64,000 nt of DNA from positions 33,126,001-33,190,000 of the forward strand of contig CM056574.1 in NCBI GenBank assembly GCA_029721435.1, given 5' to 3'. The DNA comes from Gymnothorax reevesii (taxonomy: Eukaryota; Chordata; Actinopteri; Anguilliformes; Muraenidae). The first letter of the stretch is position 1; each line of letters begins with the position of its first letter. Below are positions 43,515-54,023 of the stretch, in pieces. The position numbers and the translations under genes were made by a program. The notes beneath the pieces were generated by a model. That model was not told the DNA's origin. It saw only the letters and a program-made list of their open reading frames with translations, and did not search any database.

Positions 43515-45105
43515 CAGTTTTCTGCAAATGTTTGGGCGCCCTTGAACAAAATTTCTGTCACTGAGACTAGAAGATGAACTGATCCCTGACTGGCATAAAT
43601 TTAAAGACAAAACACTCATTTTGACATTTTAAGCAGTATTAGTGGATTACTTTTGTTCTGTATAGTTCTAGAATGAAAAAAAGGAAATGAGCATCTTGCA
43701 AATGTTTGGGCACCCCAAAAGATTTGAGCTCTCAGTTAATTTTGACTTTAGTCTCAGATCGTATTTAGTTGTTAGGGCTATGGCTTATTCATAGTCATCA
43801 TTAGGAAAGGCCAGGTGGTGCAAATTTCAAAGTTTATAAATACCCAGACTCCTCTAACCCTGGCCAACAATCAGAAGCCATACGGTCCTCTATGCAGCTG
43901 TCTAGCTCTCTGAAAATGAAAGTAATTAATGCCCGCAAAGCAGGAGAAGGCTATAAGAAGATAGCTAAATGTTTTCAGGTTGTGATTTCCTCAGTACATA
44001 ATATAATTAAGAAATGGCAGTTAGCAGAACCAGTGAAGGTCAAGTTGAGGTATGAAAGAAAACTTCGCGAGAAAACTGCTCATTTGATCATGAGAGAGGT
44101 AAATCAAAACACCCATTTAGTAACAAAAGACCTTCAGCATGATTTAGCACAGCATGGAGTCCTGGTGCACTGCCCTACGGTTCAGAGACACTTACTCAAA
44201 TATGACATTCATGGAAGGGCCATGAGAGGTAAACCTTTCCTGCGTCCTCACCATGAAGTTCAGCATCAGAGGAACATCTGAACAAGACTGATGCATTTAG
44301 GAAACAAGTCCAGTGAACTGATGAAGTTAAAATAGAACTCTTTGGCTGCAACGAGCAGAGGTATGTTTAGAGAAAAAAGGATGCAGAATTTCATGAAAAG
44401 AACACCTCTCCTACTGTCAAGCATGTGGTTGGATCAATCTTGCTTTAGGCTTATTTTGCAGTCAGTGGCACGGGGAAAATGTCATTGGTCGGAGGAAGAA
44501 TGGATTCAATTAAATTCCAGCAAATTCTGGAAGGAAACATCACACTATCTGCAAAAAAGCTGAAGATGAACAAAAGAGGATGGCTTCCACAACAGGATAA
44601 TGACCCTAAACACACCCCAGAATCCACAACTGACTACCTCAAGAGGTGCGAGTTGAAGGTTTCACCCTAGCCGTCAAGGTCTCCAACCTCAACATCGTTC
44701 AAAATCTGTAGATGGACCTCAAAAGAGCCGTGCATGCAAGGCAGCCAAAGAATCTCACAGAACTTGAAGCCTCTGGCAAAGAATAATGGTCAAACCAAAA
44801 TTTAAAAACTCATGGCTGGCACCAAAAAGTATTTACAAGTTTACAAGCTGTGATACTTGCCAAAGGGAGTGTTACTCAGAACTGATCATGCAGGGTGCCC
44901 AAACTTTTGCTTCGGACCCTTTTCCTTTTGTGTTATTTTGAAACTGTAGAAGGGTGGAAATTAAAAAGTTATCTTGTTCAAAATATAAAGAAAACATGTC
45001 CACTTTAACTTAATGCCTTTAGGAGAGCAGTCATCTTTTACTCACTCAGCTATTCAAAGTAACAGAAATTTTGATCTGGGGTGCCCAAACTTTTGCATAC
45101 AACTG
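43515..45105 (+). mobile_element. Full-length Tc1-like transposon (family D)
   Basis: A 1591-bp element flanked by TA (43513-43514 and 45106-45107). Ends read CAGTTTTCTGCAAATGTTTG GGC and, inverted, CAGTTGTATGCAAAAGTTTG GGC. The terminal repeats contain a second inner copy (gcaaatgtttgggcacccc near 43698; gcccaaacttttgcttcgg near 44897), i.e. the IR/DR arrangement of Sleeping Beauty-type elements. Confidence 0.9.
43892..44790 (+). pseudogene. Tc1-type transposase (family D), inactivated
   Basis: From ATG at 43892: a paired-like DNA-binding domain (KMKVINARKAGEGYKKIAKC and SSVHNIIKKW), then HLVTKDLQHDLAQHGVLVHC. The catalytic domain follows in other frames: a block in which the Trp of WTDE is replaced by a stop (QTGA then DEVKIELFG, near 44325), WLPQQDNDPKHT with the second Asp near 44590, and a final block near 44680-44720. 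A frame change near 44275 and further stops near 44369 and 44710 separate the pieces. Not functional. Confidence 0.82.
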
Positions 45106-45107
45106 TA

Positions 45108-46184
45108 CCTGGTTTAAAAAAAAAAAAAATCTGCAATTTTATGACACTTTGCATTTTATATATTGATTACATTTTTGTTTGTTGCTTCTAAAGCATCTTG
45201 TGCACAGGGTGCCCATATGAAATAGAATTGAGCTCAAAGGCACCTCTGACTAATGAAGTGGGGCTCAGGGGTAGTGGTGGTTGAGGTCATCTTGTTCCAG
45301 GAAGAGGTTAATTCTGCGATAAGGTTCCATTTTTAGGACTAAACACTCTCTATCACGCCCCAGCTTCTTATCTACTCTGTTACATGATCTTCCTGATTAG
45401 TCAGGGTGTCTCCTTCAAGAGTGAAATAAAAGAAATTGAAATATCAGTATCAGGCTCTGGTATGAGTGCGTGGTGTTTAAAAATATTGTATATCCTGCAC
45501 TCAGTGTAATCGTTCAAAGTGTTAGTAGAATCCTGAAATGTATGTGTGGCCCTAGCCTGGAGTTATGAACAACTCATGCAAACACAGTCACAAGACGCAA
45601 GGGAAAGATAGAGTCGGCATTTATACCTCTGTAAAAGTCCACAGGAAGCTCCTCTGGGGAGGTTCATTTGGCGCCTCAACCTACGTGCTGTCAGAGGTGT
45701 AAAGGCCCCTCAGTGACTGCACCATAAAATGCATGATAACTCCAAACTGGCTCCGATTTATTTTCCCTAATTAGGAGAAAGAAAGCACACCAGTGTTGGA
45801 GCTGGGCAGTCACACATGGGTTGCTGCAATGCGATAATATTTAACCCATTAAATTACCTGCAGTTTCAGCATTAAGTCTTCTTCGGGGTATTGAAGTGTA
45901 GTGAAGAACATGTATGGGGAAACGTTGGTAATTTTACAGATTCATTATTATCGCATCACGGTTATGAGAGTGCGAGTGCCCCTCTTAAGGTCTTATTAAC
46001 CAACAAGCATTAATTCACTCATTGGCCAAGAATAATCAGCAGAATGACCGGCCAGTTCATCTTTAGCAGGTCTTGTTGCTCATTGCATCACTAAGTTATT
46101 GGGCATTTTCTCATCCACATTGATGATGACATAAAATATCAATGTCTTTTGAAGATTCTAAATTTCTGAGGCTCTTAAACCGGT
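45108..46184. other. No gene recognised
   Basis: Only short frames. An inverted phrase pair around 45829-45843 (tgcaatgcgataata) and 45942-45960 (attattatcgcatcacgg) suggests another small foldback remnant. Confidence 0.35.
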
Positions 46185-46345
46185 ACATATGTAAGGGATA
46201 ATTAACGAGAAGGTGTGCATTCCACGGTTTTAATGCACAACGCGGAGGCAAATAACCACCCGACGCGAAGCTGAGGGTGGTTGCCTTCGCGAAGTGCATT
46301 AAAACAGTGGAATGCTCACCTTCGAGTTGATTATCCCGCTTATAC
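46185..46345. repeat. Strong foldback repeat
   Basis: Arms read gggataattaacgagaaggt ... gcattccacggttttaatgc and, inverted, gcattaaaacagtggaatgc ... accttcgagttgattatccc, with a second inner stem (cgcggaggcaaataaccacc / gggtggttgccttcgcg). The motif ttccacggttttattgcata recurs at 46848-46867 and ccatggtataa at 46350 and 46902, so the element probably extends to about 46925. Confidence 0.75.
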
Positions 46346-47117
46346 CATGGTCATTTGCCAGCAATATTAAATCGCAGCATTAATTTGAAACGGAGATTAT
46401 GCATAACGCAACATTATGTGCGATTATGCAGACTGTAGCTAACTTGCTACCCACAATTACAATGAACTTATGACGGTTTCCGCAGTCAGCGAGCTGAAAT
46501 CAGTCTGCTGGCACAGCACGTAGCTAGGGAACTGTCAGCAGTTGCCGACACATGAAGTGGACACGTTAGCTTCCTTTGTAACCGTACACAATTACAATCG
46601 TTTAATGAATAAAGCCTGATTACTTCGCTGCTATAATATTTCCGGTCATTATCGCTCGAGTACGTATAGTAAACCGCCCCGCTGGACGCAACTTGTATGA
46701 CGCCGCTAAATTTACTGGAGATAAATGAGCAGCTAGGTTTCCGTTGTTCCCAGCCGAATACCACGTTTAACGTTGCTAGGGTTACAAGTTGGCTAGCGGA
46801 TGAATTTCGAATGGTGAAACGACCGTAGCCGAACTACCTGGGGGGTTCCACGGTTTTATTGCATACCTGCCAGCCAATCAGAGAAAAGTATTCACCCAGA
46901 CCATGGTATAATGGTTTATAAGGGATGCCATTTTGCACCAGTGTTCCATATGCGTAAGATGTTTCCTATTTAATACATTCTTTTTAATACAGAAAAATGT
47001 AGAAAAAATCTAAATTATTTACACTGCTGAAAAAAATGCTTAAATGGGAGATGTAATTCAGAGCAGGTTTGGCTTTAATTAATTATTTGTATTATTGTCA
47101 TCCAATGTACATTGTAT
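46346..47117. other. Foldback-associated sequence, no gene
   Basis: The part to 46925 shares end motifs with the preceding foldback (see that entry) and may be the rest of the same element. No exon recognised. Sequence beyond 46930 is AT-rich and featureless. Confidence 0.35.
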
Positions 47118-47773
47118 GGGCCTGATCTACTTAAATCCCTGATAATGACCGCTAAATTTCGTGCTCCTGTTAACATTTTGCGCGTTTGATTTCCTTACAT
47201 TATGTGGGTGATTTACTAAGAGTAATTGCCTAAATGACTGCTGGTGCAAACAGCATTATTTAAATGAGGATTTTGCATGCTGAGGCCATTTCCACCACGG
47301 ACCGTTTTGAGGAAAGGGACGAACGCGAACGCAAAATGAAATTCAACTCAATGGAGCTGGAGGTGCTGGTGGAGGAAGCAAATACACCGCTATAAATGGA
47401 CTGAATTTTACAGTTAATTTAACGCATTGTCTCCTTGTTATTTTACCTGTAAGTAGAGTCCTGTGCACATTTAACTGTGGTTTACTATTAACAAACACAG
47501 AACCTGTGTTATAAACTGATTGTAAAATTACAATTGTAAAAATGTTGTATTTGCATTTTCTCTTCCCATATTTTGCACGCTAGGACAGGCATGCCCCTTA
47601 TTACATATTCATCAGGGCTAAACGTACTAACTGCATAGAATGTGCAAATTTGCACACTGCAAAGATGCAATCCTCAGTGGACACCCTTAGTAGATGAGAT
47701 TGCAGGTTAGTTTGCGGGTGATTTGGCATTGGCACGCATTTCTATACATGCAAAGCTTTAGTAGATCATGCCC
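47118..47773. mobile_element. Non-autonomous element with GGGCCTGATCTACT ends
   Basis: The left end reads gggcctgatctacttaaat and the right end tttagtagatcatgccc. Interior resembles 17190-17427 (tattttgca.g.t.g.acag.catgcc...cattcat). No coding sequence. No target duplication found. Confidence 0.55.
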
Positions 47774-48039
47774 TAAGTGTAGCTTATTGGTGCTCTCTTT
47801 GTCATTTCTTTATTAATAATTTCTTAATAAGCTTATGTTTTGGTCTCGATAATTCAGTAAATAAATCGTTTTATTATTAATGGTTGAAAGCACTTCTGCT
47901 TTAAATGGTGAGAGGCTAAACATGCCCTTATATGGTACTTGTCAAGAACCGGGCAGCTCGAGTTGAGTTCAGTGCTACTCCTGCTATCCACACATTCAGT
48001 ATCTATTAAATGCAACTATAGAGACACAAACAGTTTACA

Positions 48040-49810
48040 TAGTTTATTTTTTTAATGAAAATATATTAAACATATATTTTCCAGTTAGGCAATGTACAGT
48101 ATGTCCTTAATGTATCTTAACATCTTTCAAATCTTAAAACACAGATTTGAGACCAGAATACCAGTACAACAAATACCAGTAGGATTTTCTTTTTTTTGAC
48201 GAACACTTTAAAAATGGATCAGCGTTATACCATACGCACATGTTGCATTTTCTCTCCACATCATTGGTTTCAATGAATGACTTTCAGAACATCAACCATG
48301 TTTTAGATGCTGGATTATTAAAAAAAAAAAAAAAACACAACAGATGTGTCCTTTTCTAGCTTTTTCAGGAAAATGGAGATGTCATGCAAGCCTTTAGTAC
48401 AAACAACTGGTGAACAGTACCATCACCATACCCAGCCAATGCGCAACATTTGCCTAACATTGTGTAACATTATAACAAAGTTTCCGCAAAGCTGCTAAAT
48501 GGACTCCTGGTAGGCCGCAGAGGACATATGGCACCGTTTTCATCTTTTTCAATTCTGTGCGCCAACACCTACGGGCTTCACATACCTCAGAGGCAAAACC
48601 CCCGGCCAGCAGGGGGCGCCCCTGTTGTCAAAAAGGAGCTAAGAAATTGGAGAGGTGTTGTCTGGCCTGACTCCTCAGAGCAAGTTTTCTGTTGTTTAGC
48701 AACACAGGGACAAACATAGCCTGTCAGCATAGCTCAAGGTACTGGAGAATTCGATGCCGGGACTCCAAAACGTGCTTCTTGAGCATAGGGGAGGCACAGA
48801 ACATAATGCAGAAGGCCGGGAGGGATCGGTGAGATCAGAAGAAAGCGAGTCTGAACGGAGATAGGTGCGTTTAGGTGTTGCCGCACGCACAGATAAGGCT
48901 TTGTGTTTGTGAAAAATGAGGTTAGGAAATGCTGACGTTGTTCCGATGGGAATGCTATTCTCAGAGAGGCCTCGATTACAAAAAAAGCCTCATCATCACT
49001 TTTTCGAAACCCTCGATTTCTTCTGCGGCGGTCTCGCTTCGGGTCGGACTCTCAGTCCTGCGCCCCTCCCCCAATCCCATCGGCTGCTCAGAGGCGCTGT
49101 TATCACAGACTCAAGCTGCTTAATTGGGGTCTTTTAATTAGCACACAGACCTTTTCAAATGAAACCCGTCCCACAATGGGGAAAAAAAACCTGAAAAAGA
49201 GATTAACTGTGGGCATGCGCACTCCCAGCACCATCCCACCTCCCGCTCTACATCCCTCCATCAGCAGGGAGAGACACATGCCGGATTTTTTGGGTCTTTT
49301 TCACACCTCTCTACAGAACATTAAAAAAAAAAAAACTTTTATTGACCCCATAAATCAAAGAAGAAAAACAGGATTGAGTACTTCTACATATGTTTGAATT
49401 TTAAACACCCTTAATTTCATTTCCTCTAACAAGAACAATTAGAATAATTATTGTAATGTAATTACAGTTTAACAATAATAGTGACAATAGTAATAACAAT
49501 AATAATAATCATAATCAATACAGTCTAGAAACTACTGCTCGTCTTTTTTCACCGTATTTTCAAAAACATGTATAGTTCTTTCTCATTTCCATGTTATTCT
49601 TGTCACCAATCTTCTTCCACTAGAAGCAACTTTTAAATATTTACAAAGATTAATTTACAACCAATGGCCCTGCCCAGTCTTATGATTTTGTCCTTTTTAA
49701 AAGAAAAATTAAGAGAAGGTAGGGGCGGAGGTGGGTAGGTCCGACTGTCCCAGCCCATAGGGATGGGGTCAAGGGTCGAGCGCACAGCATTGGTGCGATA
49801 TGGCGTTCGC
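48040..49810 (-). other. bcar1: BCAR1 3' UTR and downstream flank
   Basis: Sequence following the BCAR1 stop on the minus strand. Possible polyadenylation signals on that strand (AATAAA) lie at 49338-49343, giving a 3' UTR of about 470 bases, and at 48043-48048, giving about 1.77 kb. No other exon is seen. It includes A-runs and a (aataat)n tract near 49490-49510. Confidence 0.4.
48606..48620 (+). promoter_or_regulatory. CTCF-like motif 3' of BCAR1
   Basis: CCAGCAGGGGGCGCC is a near-perfect match to the vertebrate CTCF core, with the favourable upstream cccgg context. It could mark a domain boundary at the 3' side of BCAR1. Binding must be tested. Confidence 0.6.
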
Positions 49811-50320
49811 TCACATAGCCGCCAGCTGTCCGAGTGCAGTGCGTAGCTGTTGCGTACAGTTAGCCAGCTCCCGCACCCTCTCGATCATGTCCCGGGCCGC
49901 CCCGGGCGAGGGGTACTGCAAGGCGGCCGTTTTGGTGCTAACCACGATGTCCTTGAGCTTGTCGCAGAGCGTATTGCTGTGCTGGGCCACGCGAGCCCGG
50001 ACCTCGGGCGACTTGGCCTGGCGTGACAGCGTGTCGCCGATGAACACCAGCTTGTGGGCGCTTAGGATGACGAACTTGCTGTGCGCCACGAAGATCTTGG
50101 GTGGCTGGTTGTTGTTGATGGAGGAGTAGAAGGCGTCCACAGCGTTGGTGAGGGCGGTGATGTTGGACTCACACTGCTCCGAGTAGAAGAGCAGCAGCTG
50201 CCGGTCGCCTGGGCTCAGCTTGCTCCGAGAGGTTGCGTGGTGGGAGGGCGGGGTCCAGTTCGACAGGTCGTTGTTGATTGGTCGGGATACTTCCTGCTCC
50301 AGGCGCTCAAACTGTTTCAG
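49811..50320 (-). CDS. bcar1: BCAR1 (p130Cas), last coding exon
   Basis: 169 codons plus TGA. Starts LKQFERLEQEVSRP after a clear acceptor (ccatccacag) and ends LRTALGQLAAM. This is the conserved C-terminal domain of Cas proteins: a helical bundle related to FAT that dimerises, targets focal adhesions and binds BCAR3/SH2D3-family partners. QLLLFYSEQCESN, QPPKIFVAHSKFVILSAHKL and GDTLSRQAKS are close to the mammalian sequence. Phase 0, so it joins the previous exon at a codon boundary. The stop follows directly after the alanine-rich end, as in other vertebrates. Confidence 0.95.
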   Translation of the reverse strand: MKQFERLEQEVSRPINNDLSNWTPPSHHATSRSKLSPGDRQLLLFYSEQCESNITALTNAVDAFYSSINNNQPPKIFVAHSKFVILSAHKLVFIGDTLSRQAKSPEVRARVAQHSNTLCDKLKDIVVSTKTAALQYPSPGAARDMIERVRELANCTQQLRTALGQLAAM

Positions 50321-50536
50321 CTGTGGATGGAGGGTATATATGAGATTCAGACGACAGGGTATTAAGTTTTCTATGAAGTGCCTCAGTCAGAAGCGACTAA
50401 TGCGAAAACTGATTGGTAAACTGTGACCCAGGCCATTGATTTGGACAGAACAAGGAAAAATCTGATCCAAGAACAAGGCAATCAATTCTCTTATCTACCT
50501 TATCAATTTAGCGAAGTGGACAAGATCTGAAATTCA

Positions 50537-50538
<2 letters not shown>

Positions 50539-50573
<35 letters not shown>

Positions 50574-50900
50574 ACGATGCACGCAAAGTAACACAGGTAA
50601 ACACGTGCACAAATGCACATGCAGGTACATGAACAAAGTGATACAAATACAGGCTTGCACACATGCACAAGCACATGCACACACTGGTACACACACATAG
50701 ACAAATGGACATGCAGGCACACAGACAAAGCCACACACACACACACACATACAGACATACACACGTGCACAAGCATGCACACACACAGGTGCACACACAA
50801 ACACAGAGGCAAGCACACATACTAATGTGCATGCAGCTTCACAAATTAAGACAAATACACATATGCACATACAACACACACAAACACACACACACTTTCT
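50539..50900. repeat. Cryptic (CA)n-rich tract in a BCAR1 intron
   Basis: A pure (CA)n run at 50541-50570, then about 330 bp of CA-rich sequence with interspersed gca, aca and tgcac units up to the 3' side of the 90-base exon. Cys/Val/Met-rich open frames on the minus strand come only from this composition. Confidence 0.9.
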
Positions 50901-50903
50901 CAC

Positions 50904-50993
50904 CTGCTGCTGCTCCAGTTGAGCTTTGTTCTGACGCATGATGTTCCCTTTTTCTAACAACTGCTTCTGGTTTTTCTCAAACTCCTCCTTACC
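50904..50993 (-). CDS. bcar1: BCAR1, small exon after the YDYVHL motif
   Basis: A 90-base exon of exactly 30 codons, GKEEFEKNQKQLLEKGNIMR then QNKAQLEQQQ, with acceptor tttcag and donor GTGAGA. It encodes the charged, coiled-coil-like linker between the Src-binding region and the C-terminal domain. Both junctions are phase 0, so skipping it would keep the frame. The CA-rich intron follows immediately. Confidence 0.93.
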
Positions 50994-51369
50994 CTGAAAC
51001 CCATAAGTACACTCATGAAAAATGTACACTCCCATGCACAAACACACAACCACGGTCACATGCAAACATCTCAATCTCTTCCTTTACCCCCCATATCTTT
51101 CTTATAGTACATACAGTCATTTTCACACAATCTGCTTTGCAGCCACTTCTTTTGTGCATAAAGTTTACAATTCAACAACAAGTTGTCGAGGGAAAATTAG
51201 CTGTCACATACAGAACCTCGCAAAGGTCTTCAGCTTCCTCGGTTTTTTTTTTTTTTTTTAATTAAAATTAGGCCTTAGAGGTTCCGTATTTTGTTTCAAA
51301 CATAAGAATTGTTGAAGATAAAAGTCAGGAGAGAGATAACAGAAGTTATTTTGAAAAAACAAACATTTG

Positions 51370-51690
51370 ACAGAGCCCTGATCTCAACATCATCATGGTT
51401 GTCTGCGATTATCTGGAGAGACATATTCAAGTAAGACAGCCGGTCAAGAGAGGAAGTGGCCGTTATGCTTGGATCAAGTAAAAAGCTATTACAGCACAGT
51501 GAACTTAATTTTTAGGCAAAGGGTAGTCGCAACTTATCATGATTAGTTTATTGTTTTAAAAGTTCAGGTCATGATTCATTCTTCAGCATTAAGAAAACTT
51601 TCATTTCATGATTGTTGGAAGCAATTTTAGTAACTTAGTAGTTCAAATTGCACATAAAACATTTGCACAGCACTGACTTTGTCTTTAGCA
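51370..51690 (+). mobile_element. Tc1-like fragment in a BCAR1 intron
   Basis: Reads PDLNIIMVVCDYLERHIQVR near 51380-51440, the end of the Tc1 catalytic domain (SPDLNIIE...W.YLER, with the Glu and Trp lost), then a 3' flank similar to 57486-57877. Only the 3' part survives. Confidence 0.65.
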
Positions 51691-51906
51691 TATAAACTCT
51701 CAACCTCAGCACTTATGTAAGTCGGCATTGGCACTATTTTCAGCCTCCCTATTCAAAATTTACAAGAAACACGCAAGCAGCATTAGTTTAGTCCTGAGAG
51801 GATTTTACGTCCAATGAGCGGTGACAAAAAATGCATCCACATACCCATCTATGCTGTTTTCTGACCTCATATTGGGAACCAGTCCTGCATGCAACTACTC
51901 AGATGG

Positions 51907-51920
51907 CCAGTAGGTGGCAG
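51907..51920 (+). promoter_or_regulatory. CTCF-like motif in a BCAR1 intron
   Basis: CCAGTAGGTGGCAG fits CCASYAGRKGGCRS exactly, in the same orientation as the motif at 48606, 3.3 kb away. Binding not known. Confidence 0.5.
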
Positions 51921-52800
51921 TGTGGTACTTCAAAACATCAAGTTGGCGAGAAAGGGTTCGGTTTGTTTATTACAGGTTTATGTTGTTCTCGCACGTTCTC
52001 ACATGCTAAAACTGAATTCTGGTTTAGATCTGGGGCTGGCAGACGAGTAACATTTCTGCTTGTCTGAAAAGCATTTTGTGTGGCAGAAACCCCACAAGGT
52101 GCACGCCAGTTCATTTCACCGAAATCTGCCTTCTTGTGTCATTCACGTTTGTTTTCTGCAACAAAACACCGCACGGCATTTGGTTGGCATCTGGCGTCGA
52201 TACAAATAAAAAGCCGCGACACCGATGGTACGCAATTTTAGGGCCTCCCTTCACTAATCTATGGAAAAAAGGTGAAAGAGATGTTACATTTCCGCGCATA
52301 ACTCAGCCCACAATCAAAAGGCAACCTCTCAGTTTTGTTGCAAAATCTAGGCAGAGCTTGCGCACACTTCCCAAAATCTGCACATCCTGAATGCAGGCGC
52401 TAATGGTACAGCGGGGAAAATGTCTGAGCAGGCGGCTCTACGGGGAGTTGAATGCGCCAATACATCTAAGGAAATTCTGATGATGAAAGGTTGCCATATG
52501 AGGACAAAAAACAGTCATAAAAGATCATATGCAAGAAATGTGAGGGTTGCGACTTAAAACACAAGTTATATTTTCCATTGCATTCATTCATTCAAAGGGA
52601 TGAATCTTAAGATAAGAAGAGATGTTTATAAATATTAATAAATATGCAAAAAAAGGAGGATTGCGCCTTTTTACACCCACGTTATTCACAGATTAAATAA
52701 AGCAATTAGCCCCAAGAGGCCTAAGTTTACAGTGATTTTAGCTGACAAATTAGCTGCTGCGGGACCTCAAGGTGTGTCGTGTCTTAGATGTTAGCCTACT

Positions 52801-53038
52801 GGGTGCGCTCGAGCCATAGACAGTACGAGCGCGTCTGCAAGTAAGTCGGCTGCGCGAGACTCCTGAAAAACTACGCGAGAAACCTGCCGAAGATGCGCGA
52901 TAAGCCCTCCAAACCTCGCGATGGCTGCAGCTATCGCAGGATTTGTAGGGCTTATCGCGCAACTTCGGCAAGATTCTCGCATATTTTTTAAGGAATCTCG
53001 CGCAGCCGGCTTACTTGCAGACCCGCTCGAGCGCACCC
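52801..53038. mobile_element. 238-bp palindromic MITE in a BCAR1 intron
   Basis: The two halves are near-perfect inverted copies: gggtgcgctcgag ... gcaagtaagtcggctgcgcgag ... gcgcgataagccct, then the complement back to ctcgagcgcaccc. Almost the whole element folds into one hairpin centred near 52925. It is flanked by ACT on both sides (52798-52800 and 53039-53041), a 3-bp duplication as in Harbinger-type elements. CpG-rich unlike its surroundings. Confidence 0.8.
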
Positions 53039-54023
53039 ACTATGTTGTACTTCGGCGCAGCTGGAACTCTATTGACCAATCAACATCCAGGATTGGACCT
53101 ACAAATATGATTCTATCCTGGATATAAAAGTAATGAAATCCTTATAGACACACTTTTTGAGAAGATATTTACTTCACTTTCAGCAATGCTATAATTAGAA
53201 AAAGTTAGTTCGGACGTGTTTTATTTCTGGAAAAAAAAAGCATTGCGTAATCTGTGTAAATGAGATTGTTTCATGAGTCACCTAACAATGAAGTAATGCA
53301 ATAAGCAATCATAATCTGCCCACCTTTTTTTAAATTATTTTAAATACATGTCTTTTATTGCAAAAATTAAATTATAGCGTGATTCATAATAAAACGGGGA
53401 AACATCTTGTAATGGTATCACACCAGCTGCTCTTCCTACCCCACTACTTCTGGTACCCTTGATTGGTCCACACTCAACTGCAAACTCGGCCTTCATTGTG
53501 ATCTCAGCTACACATCTGTAAAGTTTCTTGACTGCATTTACATCGATGTGATGTTATCGTGTTGATAAAATCTTTCCACAGGCTGACATGACTGGCTAAG
53601 TATTGAAAATCACTTCTGTGGCTGTTGGTGCCACAATAGGCGTCTCCACCAGGATCATATTTTGCCACGATCACACACACACACGTACACACAGATAAAC
53701 TCACACAATGAAAACAATACCAGCCTGCATAGTTGTGGCAATATAAATATGGAGTAGATTGAAGAAATACAGTCTCTTGACTGTGTGGTATGGAAAGAGT
53801 CATTTACAGATTTATTGACGAACGGCATGTTGTAACTACATGAAAAATATTGATTTCAGGTTTTACTCATGGTTTTAAATTCATTGCTCTATCAAAGGAG
53901 GTCTGTGATAGTGTCTTAACCCTGTGAACACAGGGTGTTGGCATACTACGGCGCTAGCACGAGGGAGCAAGAATACACAGGGGACAGAATCTGTTTAAGT
54001 GCAGATAAAAAAGTGGATCGTAC

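Noticed and set aside
50503..51074. Cys/Val-rich minus-strand frames up to 188 codons
   Set aside because: Low-complexity translation of a (CA)n tract. Only the 30-codon BCAR1 exon within it is real.
52791..53127. Mirror-image open frames on both strands
   Set aside because: Produced by the palindromic MITE, which reads the same on both strands.
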